From the NCBI RefSeq assembly GCF_018688495.1, contig NZ_CP061320.1, positions 1,336,586-1,400,585 of the forward strand: a DNA stretch of 64,000 nt, read 5' to 3'. Below, in pieces: positions 33,331 to 42,247 of this stretch. Origin of the DNA: Polynucleobacter sp. Adler-ghost (GTDB lineage Bacteria > Pseudomonadota > Gammaproteobacteria > Burkholderiales > Burkholderiaceae). Each line of letters begins with the position of its first letter. Within the stretch, counting starts at the first letter, position 1. The translations under genes were made by a program, and so were the position numbers. Under the pieces are notes generated by a model, which saw nothing but the letters and a program-made list of their open reading frames with translations, did not search any database and was not told where the DNA came from.

Positions 33331-34155
33331 CTACCCCCAGATAGGCAAATTCAACCACCACGTCCACCACTCAGGCCATCCTTTTGTCCAGAAAGGCCCG
33401 CTGATCACGATACAAACTGCACTCCAAAATACGGCTGCTAATGCCAGGAATAGACCAAGACGATGAATTCCCAAGGTTCCTACTGAATAACCAATAATGT
33501 CTCTGAAGAAGGTATCTTCATGCTCTGGGGTTTTTACAGTCTGACCTGGAGCAGGATTTGTAGAAGACAAAATCAAAGCGCCATGCAGCGCAAGCGCTAG
33601 TGTTGTGGTGAAAAATAAGGTCACCGCAATCATGTGCGCCGGGTTGTAATGAAAGTGCAGATACTGATAACCCGTATTGGATACCCAATCTAGGTGACTC
33701 AATATTCCGTATGGGAATCCATATCCCCAGGCACCCATCAGTACCGGACGAATGACCACCAAGGTAAAGTACGCAAAAATTGCCATGCTAAAGGCCAGCG
33801 GCACATGAAGGCCCATACCCAGTTTTCTGGAGATCTCTACCTCGCGCATAGCCCATGATCCGAATGCGCCCAATGCACAGATCGTAATGATCTGCCAAAG
33901 TCCACCCTCCATCATGGGAGCCGGTCCAAGACCATACTTTAGGTCTGGCGGGGCAATATTGATTTGCCAGGGATTAAATACCCCTGCGTGAGAGGCTCCC
34001 CAGAAAATCATTGCAGTCCCGAGAAACGTAAAGAAGACTGTAGTGACACCAAAAAATCCCACGTAAAACGGGCCTACCCAGAAATCAAATAGATCTCCAC
34101 CGATAAGCGTTCCGCCGCGTACGCGGTATTTCTTTTCAAAGTTGAGCATGGCCAT
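33331..34155 (-). CDS. pufL: Photosynthetic reaction centre subunit L
   Basis: The L subunit pairs with M to carry the electron-transfer cofactors and binds QB. The 274-aa sequence shows the opening [20 protein letters not shown], and [20 protein letters not shown] with [13 protein letters not shown], both diagnostic. AAGGAG lies 6 bp before ATG 34155. Two hairpins separate it from pufA. Confidence 0.98.
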   Translation of the reverse strand: MAMLNFEKKYRVRGGTLIGGDLFDFWVGPFYVGFFGVTTVFFTFLGTAMIFWGASHAGVFNPWQINIAPPDLKYGLGPAPMMEGGLWQIITICALGAFGSWAMREVEISRKLGMGLHVPLAFSMAIFAYFTLVVIRPVLMGAWGYGFPYGILSHLDWVSNTGYQYLHFHYNPAHMIAVTLFFTTTLALALHGALILSSTNPAPGQTVKTPEHEDTFFRDIIGYSVGTLGIHRLGLFLALAAVFWSAVCIVISGPFWTKGWPEWWTWWLNLPIWG

Positions 34156-34171
34156 TTAGCGCTCCTTGCAC

Positions 34172-34190
34172 TATGAGATTTTTTCTCATA
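34172..34190 (-). other. Second, AT-rich hairpin upstream of pufL
   Basis: TATGAGA (34172-34178) and TCTCATA (34184-34190) form a 7-bp inverted repeat with a 5-base homopolymer loop. It lies directly before the pufL ribosome-binding site and downstream of the larger pufA hairpin. It could influence pufL translation or mRNA decay. Confidence 0.5.
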
Positions 34191-34204
34191 ATTAATTAAT
34201 ATTG

Positions 34205-34240
34205 CGTAGACGAATTACTATCTCTAGAAATTCGTCTACG
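34205..34240 (-). other. Intercistronic pufA-pufL hairpin
   Basis: A perfect 12-bp inverted repeat, CGTAGACGAATT (34205-34216) and AATTCGTCTACG (34229-34240), flanks a 12-nt loop just after the pufA stop. In Rhodobacter a hairpin at this place blocks 3-prime decay so that the pufBA segment outlives pufLM, giving excess LH1 over reaction centre. The structure is seen directly; the role is inferred by analogy. Confidence 0.75.
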
Positions 34241-34254
34241 GTTGGTACATCTAC

Positions 34255-34431
34255 TTACTTCTTCGCTGCAGAAATTGCTGCTTTGTACTGCTCTTGACTC
34301 ATACCATCCAACCATTTGTATTGAACAGTGCTCAATAAAATGAGATGAATCATCGCTGCCAAAGCAAAGAGAAAAACTCCTTGCGCAACCATTGCACGTA
34401 GTGGGTCGTATAACTTCCAAATTCTCCACAT
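34255..34431 (-). CDS. pufA: Light-harvesting complex 1 alpha subunit
   Basis: This 58-aa gene was read by hand. The protein begins [20 protein letters not shown], the LH1 alpha signature, followed by a single membrane helix with His29 in AAMIHLIL as bacteriochlorophyll ligand, then [13 protein letters not shown] lies 9 bp before the ATG. The stop TAA is at 34255-34257. It is separated from pufB by a 73-codon gene, which is not the usual arrangement. Confidence 0.97.
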   Translation of the reverse strand: MWRIWKLYDPLRAMVAQGVFLFALAAMIHLILLSTVQYKWLDGMSQEQYKAAISAAKK

Positions 34432-34441
34432 AATATTTCTC

Positions 34442-34663
34442 CTAATTTAAGTAAGACATAAAACCGTAAACACCTGATTCCACTGATTTGAAGAAGGATC
34501 CCCCATCAGATCCAGAAAATAACCACGCTTTCTGGGAAGCAGGCAATACAACCAAAAAGAGAGCCGCCATAAAGATCACTACATAGCTAATTACAAAAAT
34601 AATCTTGAACGACAATGTATCGGGAAGATGATTCTTATTCATTAAATCCGTATTGGTCTTCAT
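34442..34663 (-). CDS. Unidentified 73-aa single-TM protein between pufB and pufA
   Basis: The frame has AAGGAG 8 bp before ATG 34663, better than most genes here, and its stop lies 10 bp before pufA, next to the pufA ribosome-binding site. The product has a polar N-terminus with two Lys in MNKN, one membrane helix at about 19-40 ([19 protein letters not shown]), then a Gly/Ser/Phe-rich tail ([19 protein letters not shown]). The only His (residue 12) is outside the helix, so it lacks the buried His ligand of LH1 alpha and beta subunits. It may be a minor RC-LH1 component comparable in size to PufX, PufQ or protein W, but I see no clear homology. A Met at residue 8 is a weaker start. Confidence 0.8.
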   Translation of the reverse strand: MKTNTDLMNKNHLPDTLSFKIIFVISYVVIFMAALFLVVLPASQKAWLFSGSDGGSFFKSVESGVYGFMSYLN

Positions 34664-34713
34664 ATAAAACACTCCTTTTAGTTGAATCTATTTACTATGT
34701 ACTTACTGCTGCA

Positions 34714-34860
34714 TCAAAAGAACCATGGACGCCATGCCCATACAAGTATGTGCGCGACGACTGCGATAGCAGTAAATCCAAGCAAACCTTGCACATAAAA
34801 TGCATGGAATTCTTGAGCTTCTGCATCGGTAAGCCCAGATATAGATCTGTTTTCACTCAT
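34714..34860 (-). CDS. pufB: Light-harvesting complex 1 beta subunit
   Basis: This 48-aa gene was read by hand. The protein runs [20 protein letters not shown], then [20 protein letters not shown] and WAWRPWFF. His37 in VVAHILVW is the bacteriochlorophyll ligand and His19 is the usual second conserved His; the C-terminal WRPW is diagnostic for LH beta chains. AGGAG lies 9 bp upstream of the ATG. It is the first puf gene after bchZ, separated by 123 bp with stem-loops. Confidence 0.97.
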   Translation of the reverse strand: MSENRSISGLTDAEAQEFHAFYVQGLLGFTAIAVVAHILVWAWRPWFF

Positions 34861-34880
34861 GATGACTACTCCTTGAAACT

Positions 34881-34923
34881 GACCTTACGGTCTTTTCTAC
34901 ATCACCCCTGTAGATTTGGGGAT
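34881..34923 (-). other. Stem-loops in the pufB leader
   Basis: GACCTTACGGTC (34881-34892) is a short inverted repeat that on the minus-strand transcript forms a GACC stem with a GUAA (GNRA) tetraloop, about 20 bases before the pufB start. ATCACCCC (34901-34908) faces GGGGAT (34918-34923). A third hairpin, GCCTT/AAGGC, lies near 34950, just after bchZ. They may protect the 5-prime end of a processed puf mRNA. Confidence 0.45.
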
Positions 34924-34983
34924 ACAGCTTTACTACGCCATATACGTTTAGCCTTTTAATAAGGCAATTTCTTTTATCAAAAG

Positions 34984-36441
34984 TCATACTGTCTCTCCAC
35001 TCATGTGGGATAGCGTTGACTTTTGAACACAGTCGACTGTCACTCTTTCAATGTTTTGTTTGCGAGCCTCAAACTCAGCTTCATCACGAATTCTTTTTGC
35101 AGCTGATATTTGTGTGAGCACGGGCTGATTACTGATTAATTTGTTCATTAATGCTTGAGCTTCTTCTTCCCAAGGAATGGATGCGATCTGGCCCTGTATT
35201 CTTGCCGGGGTTGGATCCACCTTGTCCATCTCTGTGCCTAAAGGTAGGATGTGAAAAAGAGCATCAAATAATGAGTTACACACTTCTTGAATCAGATATA
35301 CCGCTCCGGAATAGCCCATAAATGGAGTTCCGGTATGCCGACGAATAATCGCACCAGGAAAGGAAGCGGGGATATAGGAAAAACGTGCATTCACTTCGCT
35401 GCCGTACATCCGTTCGTTATAGCTACCAAACATAACCAATGGTGTTTTTTTCTGAACCAGATCTCTAATTTCAACGTTATTCGTTTTATTACCTGGCAAT
35501 CTAGAAACAGCAAAGTTACAAGGAAGACCCATTTCCTCTTCTAGGAAATTTCGCACGCCGCGGGTATAGGTTTCGTTTGCAACGATGGCAAAGCTGGCGG
35601 TACCAAAGAAGTCTTGGGTTACAGAGCGCCATAAATCCCATGCTGGCTTGAGTGTGGTGTGCTTTTCTTTTTCAATAAAGCCTTCCACATCGATCTCACA
35701 AAGTTCGCCAAGCTTACGAAGGAAGGCTGTAGTGGATTGCATCCCAATTGGCGCTTGCAAATAAGGGCGCTCTAGCGTCTCACACAACAAGCGTCCATAT
35801 TCGCGATACATACAAATATTGACATCTGCATTGACTAACTTGGCAACATCGGCAAGATGAGAGCTCAATGGGAATACCATATTGACCTCTGCACCAATAC
35901 CTTCTACTAAACGTCTAATTTCTGCAAGGTCACTATATAAATTAAAGCTGCCATAGGCTGGTCCAATAATATTGACCCTTGGCTTTTCGCCCTCTGCTCT
36001 TTCGCGCTTTGGAATCTTTTTGAGGCCGTACTCTGTCCATAACCAATTCATGGCACGATTTGCGCACTGCCACTGATCTTCATCAATGGTTCTTGGTAAG
36101 AAACGCTTAATTCCAGTTCCTTCTGGTGTCACACCGCCGCCAATCATTTCAGCAATAGAGCCTGTAACTACTACTGCTGGTAAATTGGGATCGAGCACCT
36201 TATGGGCCCGCTTCATGGATTCTTCTGTGCCTTCTCTACCGAGCTGCTCTTCTGCTAATCCAGTAACCACAATCGGCAACTCATGCGGAGGCAATGCATC
36301 GGTGTAATGCAAGACTGAAGTCACTGGTAAATTTTCACAACCGACAGGTCCATCAATGACAACCTGCAGCCCCTTGATAGCTGTAAAGACATACACAGCC
36401 CCCCAATAGCCGCCAGCGCGATCGTGATCAATGACTAGCAT
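34984..36441 (-). CDS. bchZ: Chlorophyllide a reductase subunit Z
   Basis: BchZ is the NifK-like subunit of chlorophyllide reductase (COR), which reduces ring B to give the bacteriochlorin. The 485-aa protein has [20 protein letters not shown] near the start, [15 protein letters not shown] with a ligand Cys, and the [15 protein letters not shown]-terminal region with a DUF-like helper domain. Its ATG shares one base with the bchY stop (TAATG). Confidence 0.97.
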   Translation of the reverse strand: MLVIDHDRAGGYWGAVYVFTAIKGLQVVIDGPVGCENLPVTSVLHYTDALPPHELPIVVTGLAEEQLGREGTEESMKRAHKVLDPNLPAVVVTGSIAEMIGGGVTPEGTGIKRFLPRTIDEDQWQCANRAMNWLWTEYGLKKIPKRERAEGEKPRVNIIGPAYGSFNLYSDLAEIRRLVEGIGAEVNMVFPLSSHLADVAKLVNADVNICMYREYGRLLCETLERPYLQAPIGMQSTTAFLRKLGELCEIDVEGFIEKEKHTTLKPAWDLWRSVTQDFFGTASFAIVANETYTRGVRNFLEEEMGLPCNFAVSRLPGNKTNNVEIRDLVQKKTPLVMFGSYNERMYGSEVNARFSYIPASFPGAIIRRHTGTPFMGYSGAVYLIQEVCNSLFDALFHILPLGTEMDKVDPTPARIQGQIASIPWEEEAQALMNKLISNQPVLTQISAAKRIRDEAEFEARKQNIERVTVDCVQKSTLSHMSGETV

Positions 36442-37964
36442 TAGCCCATCTCCTCCGCTTTTTGCTTAGCGATTGCCTTTTCTAACTTGCGGCGAACTTC
36501 AGCTTTGAATTCAGGGCGATCTACCGGCATGTCTTCCCACACACCAGTTGTGTGCTCGGTACCAACGCCTTCAAAGAATTCAGTCATGTTATTGAATCGC
36601 TCTTTGTTAGCTAGAGCTGCATTAATAACCTGGGCTAATGATCCCGCACCTGCGGCACCCATTAGCGGACGTGCAGAAATTAAATTCGTGAAATACAAGG
36701 ACGGTATGGCTAATTCTTTTGCTTTTTGAACTACTGGTGTTGTGCCAATAACCAAGTCCGGAGAAAACTCTTTCATTGCAGCAAGGTCTTGCTCAAGAGA
36801 AGCGCGGTATCGGACATGTATGCCACGGGATTCAAGCCAATCTAAGTCTTTGCTGCTCCAAATTGTTTTTGGACAAGCTGTTCCAACATAGCGAACATCT
36901 GCCCCACTCTCAACCAATAGTCGAGCAACCAGCAACTCTGATCCCTCGTAACCACTGACAGTAATTCGACCTTTGATGGGCTTAGCATCTAAGGCCGCCT
37001 TAATCATTGGTAGAAATTTTGACTTTGCATTGCCAATTTTTTCAGCACTGACACCACAGGCCTTGCCAATTTCATCAAGCCAGTCAGCTGTACCGTCATA
37101 TCCTATTGGTGCAGAGCCAACAATTTGTCTGCCTGCAGTCTGAAACTCACGAATACTAGCTGTATAAAAAGGATGAATAGCCGCAACCACTTTTGAATCC
37201 ATCGCTTGATACAGCTCGCGCCATTCTCTAGTGGGAACAACAGTTCCGACAGCCAAATCCATGGGCTCCAGCATCATCCCAATACTGATAGGGTCTACCG
37301 GGAACATTTCTCCAAGTAAAGTGATGGTTGGCTTCTCTGATACACCGTTACGAGGAGCTTGAACTGGTCCGCTTTCAATTTCATTCCGCGCATAGCGCAA
37401 CATAGCGCTGGCTAAAACATCTTTTGCCTCGGCATGGGTCGGAACTCCAAAGCCAGGAACATCGATACCAATGATGCGAACACCATTAATTTCTTTTGGC
37501 AGCAATTGAAGTGGTACACCACTTGCAGTCGGTACGCATAAATTAATAATGACGATGGCGTCGTAAAGCTCAGGGTTAGCCTCTTTGTAAACTGCTTCAC
37601 GAATGTCTTCGAATAACTTGCCAGTTACTAAGGATTCAGAATTAAATGGCACATAACCTACGCTGCGACGGGCACCATAAAAATGCGAGGTAAAAGTTAA
37701 GCCATAAACGCAACAAGCTGAACCTGACAGAATGGTGGATGTGCGACGCATTCTTAAGCCAACTCGTAAAGATCCAAATGCAGGGCACATACTCTGCGGT
37801 TGGTCATGAGGCCCCTTTGGGTAATCTTGAGCGTACTGCCCCAAGATCTCGCTCTTACTAGCATTTTTTGCTGCAGCGAGTAATCCTTCTGCGCCAGAAT
37901 GGCAAGCAATCCCCGATACATCGGCAGATGCATTTTGAATAGGAATTACTTTAGATGATTTCAT
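36441..37964 (-). CDS. bchY: Chlorophyllide a reductase subunit Y
   Basis: BchY is the NifD-like subunit of COR. The 507-aa protein has [31 protein letters not shown] and [12 protein letters not shown], whose cysteines fit the NB-type cluster ligands. It lies 14 bp downstream of bchX. Confidence 0.97.
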   Translation of the reverse strand: MKSSKVIPIQNASADVSGIACHSGAEGLLAAAKNASKSEILGQYAQDYPKGPHDQPQSMCPAFGSLRVGLRMRRTSTILSGSACCVYGLTFTSHFYGARRSVGYVPFNSESLVTGKLFEDIREAVYKEANPELYDAIVIINLCVPTASGVPLQLLPKEINGVRIIGIDVPGFGVPTHAEAKDVLASAMLRYARNEIESGPVQAPRNGVSEKPTITLLGEMFPVDPISIGMMLEPMDLAVGTVVPTREWRELYQAMDSKVVAAIHPFYTASIREFQTAGRQIVGSAPIGYDGTADWLDEIGKACGVSAEKIGNAKSKFLPMIKAALDAKPIKGRITVSGYEGSELLVARLLVESGADVRYVGTACPKTIWSSKDLDWLESRGIHVRYRASLEQDLAAMKEFSPDLVIGTTPVVQKAKELAIPSLYFTNLISARPLMGAAGAGSLAQVINAALANKERFNNMTEFFEGVGTEHTTGVWEDMPVDRPEFKAEVRRKLEKAIAKQKAEEMG

Positions 37965-37978
37965 TTGGCTCTCAGTCT

Positions 37979-38986
37979 CTATGCTTTGTCATAAATGACT
38001 TCGAGAGTTGGCTTAATCACTTCATTTTTGCCAACCATGTCAAAAATAGTTGCGGGCTCTAGTACGACATCTCTACCGACTTGGCTTGCAGAAAATAGTC
38101 CTAGCAAATCATCTGGAGCCATTGGTTTTGGTCTTACAGGTGGCGCCTCTGCAACATTGCTAGCTAACTCTTCAAAGAGTGGGCCCCATTGTGAATCTGG
38201 TCGACCGATGATTTCGTAACTAGCACTCTTTCTTCTAATATCGTCGTTTGCAGGAATAACAGAAAGGATAGGAATTCCAACTTGTTCAGCGAAGGCGGTG
38301 GCTTCACCAGTGCCATCATCACGGTTGATAACCATACCTGCGACACCTACATTGCCGCCCAACTTCCTGAAATACTCCACTGCAGAGCAAACATTGTTTG
38401 CTACATAGAGAGACTGCAAATCGTTACTTGCCACCACAATGACCTTTTGGCACATATCGCGAGCAATTGGAAGACCAAAGCCACCGCAAACTACGTCACC
38501 CAAGAAATCAAGCAATACATAGTCAAAGCCCCAGTCATGAAAGCCAAGCTTTTCTAAGGTTTCAAAGCCATGAATGATTCCGCGTCCACCGCAGCCTCTG
38601 CCAACCTCAGGTCCACCAAGCTCCATGGCGTACACGCCATCGCGCTTAAAGCAGACGTCACCGATTTTGACTTCTTCGCCGGCTAATTTTTTCTTTGAGG
38701 ATGTTTCGATGATAGTTGGGCATGCCTTACCACCAAAGAGTAATGATGTCGTATCGCTTTTAGGATCACAACCAATCAGCAGTACTTTTTTACCTTGCTG
38801 TGCCATCATGTAAGACAGGTTGGCTAAGGTAAAACTTTTACCGATACCACCCTTGCCATAAATGGCAATGATTTGAGTTTCTTTTTTGATCTCGCCGGTA
38901 TGAACCTGATCAGGCTCGATAGCAGCCTCTTTCTTTAATGCTGCGAATTGAATCGTAATTTCTTTTGGGACGCTTGGCGCATTCAT
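37979..38986 (-). CDS. bchX: Chlorophyllide a reductase iron protein BchX
   Basis: BchX is the NifH-like ATPase of COR and the paralogue of BchL at 14913-15824. The P-loop [20 protein letters not shown] (about 38-57), GCDPKSDTT, and the cluster region ELGGPEVGRGCGGRGI with [15 protein letters not shown] are present. At 335 aa it carries the longer N- and C-termini usual for BchX. Its ATG overlaps the bchC stop as ATGA. Confidence 0.98.
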   Translation of the reverse strand: MNAPSVPKEITIQFAALKKEAAIEPDQVHTGEIKKETQIIAIYGKGGIGKSFTLANLSYMMAQQGKKVLLIGCDPKSDTTSLLFGGKACPTIIETSSKKKLAGEEVKIGDVCFKRDGVYAMELGGPEVGRGCGGRGIIHGFETLEKLGFHDWGFDYVLLDFLGDVVCGGFGLPIARDMCQKVIVVASNDLQSLYVANNVCSAVEYFRKLGGNVGVAGMVINRDDGTGEATAFAEQVGIPILSVIPANDDIRRKSASYEIIGRPDSQWGPLFEELASNVAEAPPVRPKPMAPDDLLGLFSASQVGRDVVLEPATIFDMVGKNEVIKPTLEVIYDKA

Positions 38987-39933
38987 GATGCTTCTCTCCA
39001 GTCAACAATCATTTTGAGACAGTTTGGATCCTCAAATGCGGTGTGATAAGCCTCACCAATTGAGCTTGGGGTTCTGTGATGCGTAATTAATCCTCGCAGA
39101 TTGAGGTGTCCGCTTGAGATCATTTGTTTAACATCGGCTAGATCCTGAGGCGCCCACTGAGCGGCAATTCGAAATCTCGCCTCTTTCATGAAAGCCTGCG
39201 GAAAGTTAAATTGAATATCTTTGTTATAAAAACCAGCCAAGGTAATTTCTCCGCCTGGCAACAGTTGTCCAACCAGTGAATTTAAGACGTCCACCTGGCC
39301 GCTAGCATCGCAAATGTTTTTATATTTACTCTCTTGATCTTCACTAGGATGAACGACGGTATAACCATCAGCCTTACCCATGCGATCTGAATTAATTTCC
39401 CAAACAACGGGGTGGCCACCTAGCATGACCGCAATTCTGGCGATCAAGCGGCCCAGTACGCCATGCCCAACAATTAAGTCTGGTTGCAAAGCCTTCTTAC
39501 CCTGAGTCACGTGATATGCAGTTGCTGCTAGAGCCAGCAATACGCCCTCCTCACCAATCGTTTCTGGGAGGGCAATAATTCGATCGCTTGGCACCACAAC
39601 ATGAGAAGAGGCACCGCCAAATAATCCCTTCACATCACCAAAGCATTTAGCGCCAGGCACGAACACCCGTTGGTTCAAGCTAAATTTGGATTTTTTACCA
39701 ACTTTAGTAATGCGGCCAACAGATTCGTATCCAGGCACTAATGGATAGCCCATGCCAGGGAAATCAGGCATGGTTCCATTCCAGAGTAATTTTTCTGTGC
39801 CAGTACTGATTCCGCTCCACTCAATCTGAACAACTACGTCCTCATCCCTTGGCTCATCAAGCAAAAGACGCTTCAACCGAAGCTCGCCTGGAGACTCGAG
39901 TAAGACTGCTGTTGAATGAAGTTGACTTGGCAT
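38983..39933 (-). CDS. bchC: 3-hydroxyethyl bacteriochlorophyllide a dehydrogenase
   Basis: BchC oxidises the C3 hydroxyethyl group made by BchF to the acetyl group of bacteriochlorophyll a. The 316-aa medium-chain dehydrogenase fold shows EWSGISTGTEKLLWNG, GYPLVPGYESVGRI and the nucleotide-binding VGHGVLGRLIARIAVMLG. It heads the bchCXYZ block, with its own promoter and operator in the 80 bp after crtF. Confidence 0.95.
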   Translation of the reverse strand: MPSQLHSTAVLLESPGELRLKRLLLDEPRDEDVVVQIEWSGISTGTEKLLWNGTMPDFPGMGYPLVPGYESVGRITKVGKKSKFSLNQRVFVPGAKCFGDVKGLFGGASSHVVVPSDRIIALPETIGEEGVLLALAATAYHVTQGKKALQPDLIVGHGVLGRLIARIAVMLGGHPVVWEINSDRMGKADGYTVVHPSEDQESKYKNICDASGQVDVLNSLVGQLLPGGEITLAGFYNKDIQFNFPQAFMKEARFRIAAQWAPQDLADVKQMISSGHLNLRGLITHHRTPSSIGEAYHTAFEDPNCLKMIVDWREAS

Positions 39934-39960
39934 TTGTATATTTTTATTTACTTTGCTGTA

Positions 39961-40009
39961 TGTAAACTAATTTATACACATTATAGGATATGAACATCAG
40001 TATTTACCC
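39961..40009 (-). promoter_or_regulatory. bchC promoter with PpsR operator and upstream GGGTAAATAC motif
   Basis: On the minus strand GGGTAAATAC (40009-40000) is followed after 14 bp by a perfect -10, TATAAT (39985-39980). One base further comes TGTATAAATTAGTTTACA (39978-39961), an exact TGT-N12-ACA dyad. The expected start falls in the dyad about 40 bp before the bchC ATG. No good -35 TTGACA exists, and the GGGTAAATAC motif sits in its place. The pattern repeats at bchF. Confidence 0.7.
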
Positions 40010-40013
40010 TTAA

Positions 40014-41177
40014 TTAAGGGCTAATTAGCAAAACTTGGGCGTTAATCGGCATATTGGAGGGAAGAACTTCCACTTTTTTGAAGCCTGAACCGATTGCCAG
40101 GGCCGAAATCTCAGAAATACTCCTGGGTTTGCCGCGACCCATAGCAAGTAGATAAAAACCAAAATAAGCGCGTCCCATTGCAGGATGCCCCGGAGTATCA
40201 GCCATCGGCTCAGCAATCAATAGCTTTCCATTGGGTGGGAGTGCTTCAAAAATTGAACGTAAAAGAATTTTGACTCGCGCATCATCATGATCAAAGATCA
40301 CCCGAATCAATGTAATCAAATCGGCTCCATGAGGCAGTGGATCCTTAAAAAAATCACCACCGAATACTTGAATATCTTTTTGTTTTTGGTCTTTCAAAAA
40401 ACCATCTTGTGCAAGCTCCGCTACGCCTGGAAGGTCAAATAGTTTTCTCTGCAAGTGAGGCGCATTCAGATGCACTCGTTTTAAAAAAGTTCCTTGACCA
40501 CCGCCAACATCCAGAAGACATTTGTGCCTAGAAAAATCGTATGCATCAACTACTTGGTCGGCGACTAGTGGGAGTGATGCAGACATCAAATCTGAATAAT
40601 TTTTTACCCGCTCTTTATTTAATAAGGATTCTTGTTCCTTTTCATCTTCAGAAACATAAGGCCAAAATTTTTCTAGATTTTTATTTTTAATTCCACCTGA
40701 TAGCAATAACAAAGGATCTTTAAGATCTTCATAAAGTACAGTGTGATGCTCGATCATGGCAGACAATGCGGTGTTACCAACCATGGGGGCGCCAAGTGTA
40801 CCCAAGCCATATCTTTGGTGAGAGCGCAGCTCTATTAGATCAATAGATACTGCGCCATCAAGTAACTTCTGTAGCGCACTCAACTCAAGACTGCAATTAT
40901 TTTTTATCTGCCCAATTTCTAATGGGCCATTTTTTAAGAGGTTAAATAGATTGATTCGAACGCAAGCAAGCAGTATTTGTGTGTAGACAAATCCGGCCAT
41001 TAAATCAAACAGTTGATTGGCTCTTTTTTTTGCAATTCGATTGATAAAAGGGATTTTTGAAACTGCATTTTGAAAACGACTATTTGCAATGAGCTTATCT
41101 CGATAGATACAGAGTTTGTCCCAAAGGCTATACTCCCCAAAGCCTGTATTGACCGCAGATGATTCTAGTAAGGACAT
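40014..41177 (-). CDS. crtF: Hydroxyneurosporene O-methyltransferase
   Basis: CrtF methylates the tertiary hydroxyl of hydroxylated acyclic carotenoids, as in spheroidene. The C-terminal SAM fold shows CLLDVGGGQGTFLKRV, FDLPGVAELA and the DLITLIRVIFDHDD stretch with catalytic His-Asp-Asp. The N-terminal part is a dimerisation domain. ATG 41177 (387 aa) is chosen; an in-frame TTG at 41204 overlaps crtE. Neither has a good ribosome-binding site. Confidence 0.95.
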   Translation of the reverse strand: MSLLESSAVNTGFGEYSLWDKLCIYRDKLIANSRFQNAVSKIPFINRIAKKRANQLFDLMAGFVYTQILLACVRINLFNLLKNGPLEIGQIKNNCSLELSALQKLLDGAVSIDLIELRSHQRYGLGTLGAPMVGNTALSAMIEHHTVLYEDLKDPLLLLSGGIKNKNLEKFWPYVSEDEKEQESLLNKERVKNYSDLMSASLPLVADQVVDAYDFSRHKCLLDVGGGQGTFLKRVHLNAPHLQRKLFDLPGVAELAQDGFLKDQKQKDIQVFGGDFFKDPLPHGADLITLIRVIFDHDDARVKILLRSIFEALPPNGKLLIAEPMADTPGHPAMGRAYFGFYLLAMGRGKPRSISEISALAIGSGFKKVEVLPSNMPINAQVLLISP

Positions 41178-41196
41178 ATTGATAAACGATTCGAGT

Positions 41197-42102
41197 TTAG
41201 GCAAGTTGTCTTTGGGTTGCTATCGCAATTTGTCTCTCGCCACGCTCGAACCAGGATGAAGGGAGTAGTCTCTCCGCCTCAAATGCTACCAGTTTTTTAA
41301 GTGCTACATCACCCGCACAACTTGGGATCGAAAGTATTGCTTTTCCAACGAGAGAGTCAAAGTGTTCAACAGCGCCATTGAGTCCCAATTCTTTTGCAGA
41401 ACTTGGACGATGGTGCTCTTCATCTTGTCCTGCTGGCTTACCAAGAAACTGAGCATCCCCCAAAACATCACGAATATCGTCGGCGATTTGATAGGCCTCA
41501 CCTAGCCATTCCCCCAAGCCCATCCAGGTTTGTGCATCAGCACCAGCAGCTTGTGCGCCGCTAGCTGTTGCTGCGGCAAACAGTGCTCCTGTTTTTGATC
41601 TTTGGTAGTCACTGAGAACTGCTTGCGATTCACACTCCCAGGATTGGCCAGCAATAATTCCGAAAGGCGCTCCTACTCCCTCAGAAATTGTTTTAATAAT
41701 TGGGGCTAGGCGTTGCGCTGATCTTCTCGAAGCAGCAGCAACTGTTTGGTATGCCATCACAATCAGAGCATCACCTGCAAGCACCGCTAGTCGCTCTCCA
41801 AACTCTTTGTGAACCGAGGTTTGACCTCGACGCATTTCCGCATCGTCAAAGCAGGGTAAATCATCATGCACCAGAGATCCGCAGTGAATCATCTCAATGG
41901 CAATTGCACTTGCCATTGATAGTTGTGGATCATCGTTACCGCAAGCATGAGCTACTGCCAAGGTAAGTTGCGGTCTAATGCGCGCACCTCCAGGAAACAC
42001 TGCATGTCTAATGGCTTTACTCAGTAAAGCTGGGCCTTTTACTGACTCATGTGATTTCAAGGCTTGCTCTAAGGCTCTATCCAAATGCTTGATTGGTGAC
42101 AT
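41197..42102 (-). CDS. crtE: Geranylgeranyl diphosphate synthase
   Basis: CrtE makes the C20 precursor for phytoene and for the bacteriochlorophyll tail. The 301-aa protein has the first Asp-rich motif in SLVHDDLPCFDDAEMRRG and the second in QIADDIRDVLGDAQFLGKP. AGGGG precedes ATG 42102. It is the first gene of the superoperon crtEF-bchCXYZ-puf-crtIB. Confidence 0.95.
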   Translation of the reverse strand: MSPIKHLDRALEQALKSHESVKGPALLSKAIRHAVFPGGARIRPQLTLAVAHACGNDDPQLSMASAIAIEMIHCGSLVHDDLPCFDDAEMRRGQTSVHKEFGERLAVLAGDALIVMAYQTVAAASRRSAQRLAPIIKTISEGVGAPFGIIAGQSWECESQAVLSDYQRSKTGALFAAATASGAQAAGADAQTWMGLGEWLGEAYQIADDIRDVLGDAQFLGKPAGQDEEHHRPSSAKELGLNGAVEHFDSLVGKAILSIPSCAGDVALKKLVAFEAERLLPSSWFERGERQIAIATQRQLA

Positions 42103-42132
42103 GTTCTTGCCCCTAAAAGGAATAAATTACTT

Positions 42133-42195
42133 TGTCAAAATAAGAATACGATTTAATATGTAAAAAAATATAGACACTATTTGGATGGCTGTCAA
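42133..42195. promoter_or_regulatory. Divergent crtE/bchO promoter region with PpsR-type sites
   Basis: For crtE (minus), TTGACA (42195-42190), 17 bp, TATATT (42172-42167) is a near-consensus sigma70 promoter. The exact TGT-N12-ACA dyad TGTAAAAAAATATAGACA (42159-42176) covers its -10. A second site, TGTCAAAATAAGAATACG (42133-42150), has one changed base and lies 31 bp before crtE. For bchO (plus), TTGTCA at 42132 and TAATAT at 42154 are a weaker candidate. Confidence 0.7.
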
Positions 42196-42247
42196 ACCAA
42201 TTTATTCGGGTAAACCCTTAATTTTTAAATGTAAGTTGCTGAGGATG

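Noticed and set aside
34196-34429. 77-codon frame over the pufA region on the minus strand
   Set aside because: It is a shifted frame over pufA; the real 58-codon pufA has the LH1 alpha signature and a ribosome-binding site.
34615-34959. 114-codon plus-strand frame over pufB and its leader
   Set aside because: It is antisense to pufB and the 73-codon gene, and its product is without recognisable features.
40007-40020. Perfect palindrome CCCTTAATTAAGGG at the crtF stop as a terminator
   Set aside because: It has no loop and no T-run, and it overlaps the motif upstream of bchC; it was not called as a terminator.
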